From Paenibacillus helianthi (GTDB lineage Bacteria > Bacillota > Bacilli > Paenibacillales > Paenibacillaceae), in assembly GCF_001909055.1 (NCBI RefSeq), contig NZ_LVWI01000035.1, positions 1-64,000 on the forward strand: a stretch of DNA of 64,000 nt. Reading direction: 5' to 3'. A program made the position numbers and the translations under genes. Each line of letters starts with the position of its first letter. Within the stretch, counting starts at the first letter, position 1. The notes under the pieces were generated by a model, which saw only the letters and a list, made by a program, of their open reading frames with translations, was not told the origin of the DNA and did no database searches. Positions 63,140 through 64,000 of the stretch are shown in pieces.

Positions 63140-64000
63140 TAATCTTTTGCACCTCGCCAATTAGAATTTTGTATCTTTCCTGATCCTCGCCGGAACTGAG
63201 ATGTCTGTATTGCTCAAATAATACTACGCACTGAACAATATGGCTGTCACTATTCATTCTAACAGAAGTTTCCAGACATTGGAATAAGTAAGCGATACCA
63301 TTCTTGATTTTCTGGGCATTTAAGCAATACACCGCCAATTCGTACAGCAGTACCGTATATTTGTCTTCGGTCACCTGAGCATTCAGTTTCCCCATTCGGG
63401 TCTTCAGGTTTTTGAGGCCCAGATGAGGCTCGAAGCGTTCAATGATTTCATCCACGTTGAAGTCCAGGCGGTTGGCCGCCTGCATGATTTTGGTCAGGCC
63501 CGGGACCATTTCGTTCTCTCTGCCGTTAATGAATTCAACATAATCCGCAAGCACCTTGGTCTCTCCTGTCATCAGACGATACAGGTATGTATTGGCTTCA
63601 GCCCATTCTTTAAACTGCTCCATAATCTGCCGGGCCTCCTCCGTCGTCTCCTGAACCCAGCTGAAATCGGAATATAGCGAGACATAATGAAGAGCCTGGA
63701 TATAATCCCCGCGTTCATCACAAACTGCCGCGCGGAGCAGATGGGCGTAGAGGATATAGAAACAAAGGGGCCTCGCAGGTTCTTTTTGGACCGTACGGCG
63801 GCTGACCTTGTGATACTTATTCTGATATTGGATAGACGCCTTGTGCCCCATCTCCTCTGCCAGAGCCTCCACTCTGTTCCAGCGGTGCAAGGACGCATAA
63901 ATATTGGCCAAATCCTTCAGCGCATTCAGCTGGTCCACCTCGTCGAGCCGCTCGACAAAGTATTCAAAATGCATCGCTGTCCGCAGATTGGCATCCTGAT
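63102..64000 (-). CDS. TPR-repeat peptide-responsive regulator (RRNPP-like), N-terminus outside window
   Basis: At least 298 residues; the frame is open to the right edge, so the N-terminal part (helix-turn-helix expected) is not visible. What is visible is all helical TPR-like repeats: NALKDLANIYASLHRWNRVEALAEEM, YILYAHLLRAAVCDERGDYIQALHYV, YTVLLYELAVYCLNAQKIKNGIAYLFQ, QCVVLFEQYRHLSSGEDQERYK. This is the receptor half of RRNPP-family regulators that bind re-imported peptides. The adjacent overlapping secreted-peptide gene strongly supports that role. The targets are unknown. Confidence 0.8.
   Translation of the reverse strand, partial: QDANLRTAMHFEYFVERLDEVDQLNALKDLANIYASLHRWNRVEALAEEMGHKASIQYQNKYHKVSRRTVQKEPARPLCFYILYAHLLRAAVCDERGDYIQALHYVSLYSDFSWVQETTEEARQIMEQFKEWAEANTYLYRLMTGETKVLADYVEFINGRENEMVPGLTKIMQAANRLDFNVDEIIERFEPHLGLKNLKTRMGKLNAQVTEDKYTVLLYELAVYCLNAQKIKNGIAYLFQCLETSVRMNSDSHIVQCVVLFEQYRHLSSGEDQERYKILIGEVQKINDKKSGSAAGSR

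Noticed and set aside
1..64000. Insertion sequences or prophage as explanation for the remnants
   Set aside because: No transposase, integrase or phage structural frames, no paired terminal repeats with target duplications next to the remnants; simple deletions explain them.

Overview
The window reads as a chromosomal segment of a Paenibacillus-type Gram-positive bacterium. The reasons are paired LplB/LplC permeases with large LplA-type lipoproteins, YesM/YesN-like two-component pairs beside sugar genes, surface enzymes ending in three SLH domains, a tyrosine T-box leader, and strong AGGAGG ribosome sites with frequent TTG starts. I saw no phage, transposase, CRISPR array, rRNA or tRNA. The identification comes from reading the sequence, not from a database search.

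Most of the window is glycan harvest and import, in several separate loci. (1) 1-12289, all minus strand: histidine kinase, response regulator, secreted GH85 endo-beta-N-acetylglucosaminidase, LplA-type lipoprotein, two permeases and a GH3 glycosidase cut by the left edge. This looks like an N-glycan or chitobiose-core harvesting operon under its own two-component system. (2) 12480-16478: an SLH-anchored modular GH10 xylanase. (3) 16793-24291: an Acg-type flavoprotein, a LOG-family nucleotide hydrolase, tyrS with T-box, a secreted GH5 mannanase with CBM3, and an amidase. (4) 24514-26795: a sugar acetyltransferase, a decayed stretch with remnants of a second acetyltransferase and a response regulator, and a ROK repressor. 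(5) 27183-45414: an AraC regulator with a DsbA-like protein, two convergent GH95-type genes, a second LplABC-type importer, a membrane-bound AraC regulator and a giant SLH-anchored GH27 alpha-galactosidase. (6) 45770-50794: MarR/CBS divergent pair, a second ROK regulator, DUF817, a small membrane protein and PhzF. (7) 51014-62165: histidine kinase, response regulator, CUT1 importer, GH130 and an unassigned 1035-residue glycosidase. (8) 62563-64000: an SGNH-hydrolase pseudogene, then the end of a TPR regulator whose 3' end overlaps a previously hidden 44-codon secreted-peptide gene.

The most interesting items are: the putative peptide-receptor quorum-sensing pair at the right edge; a shared promoter architecture (cre-like box, -10 and a 25-26 bp GTAC-ended element) at 28.9, 38.4 and 45.5 kb that appears to tie the GH27, LplBC-GH95 and dsbA-araC units into one regulon; a tandem-repeat Gly/Ser insert in the GH3 enzyme; and visible module loss by recombination inside the GH27 enzyme.
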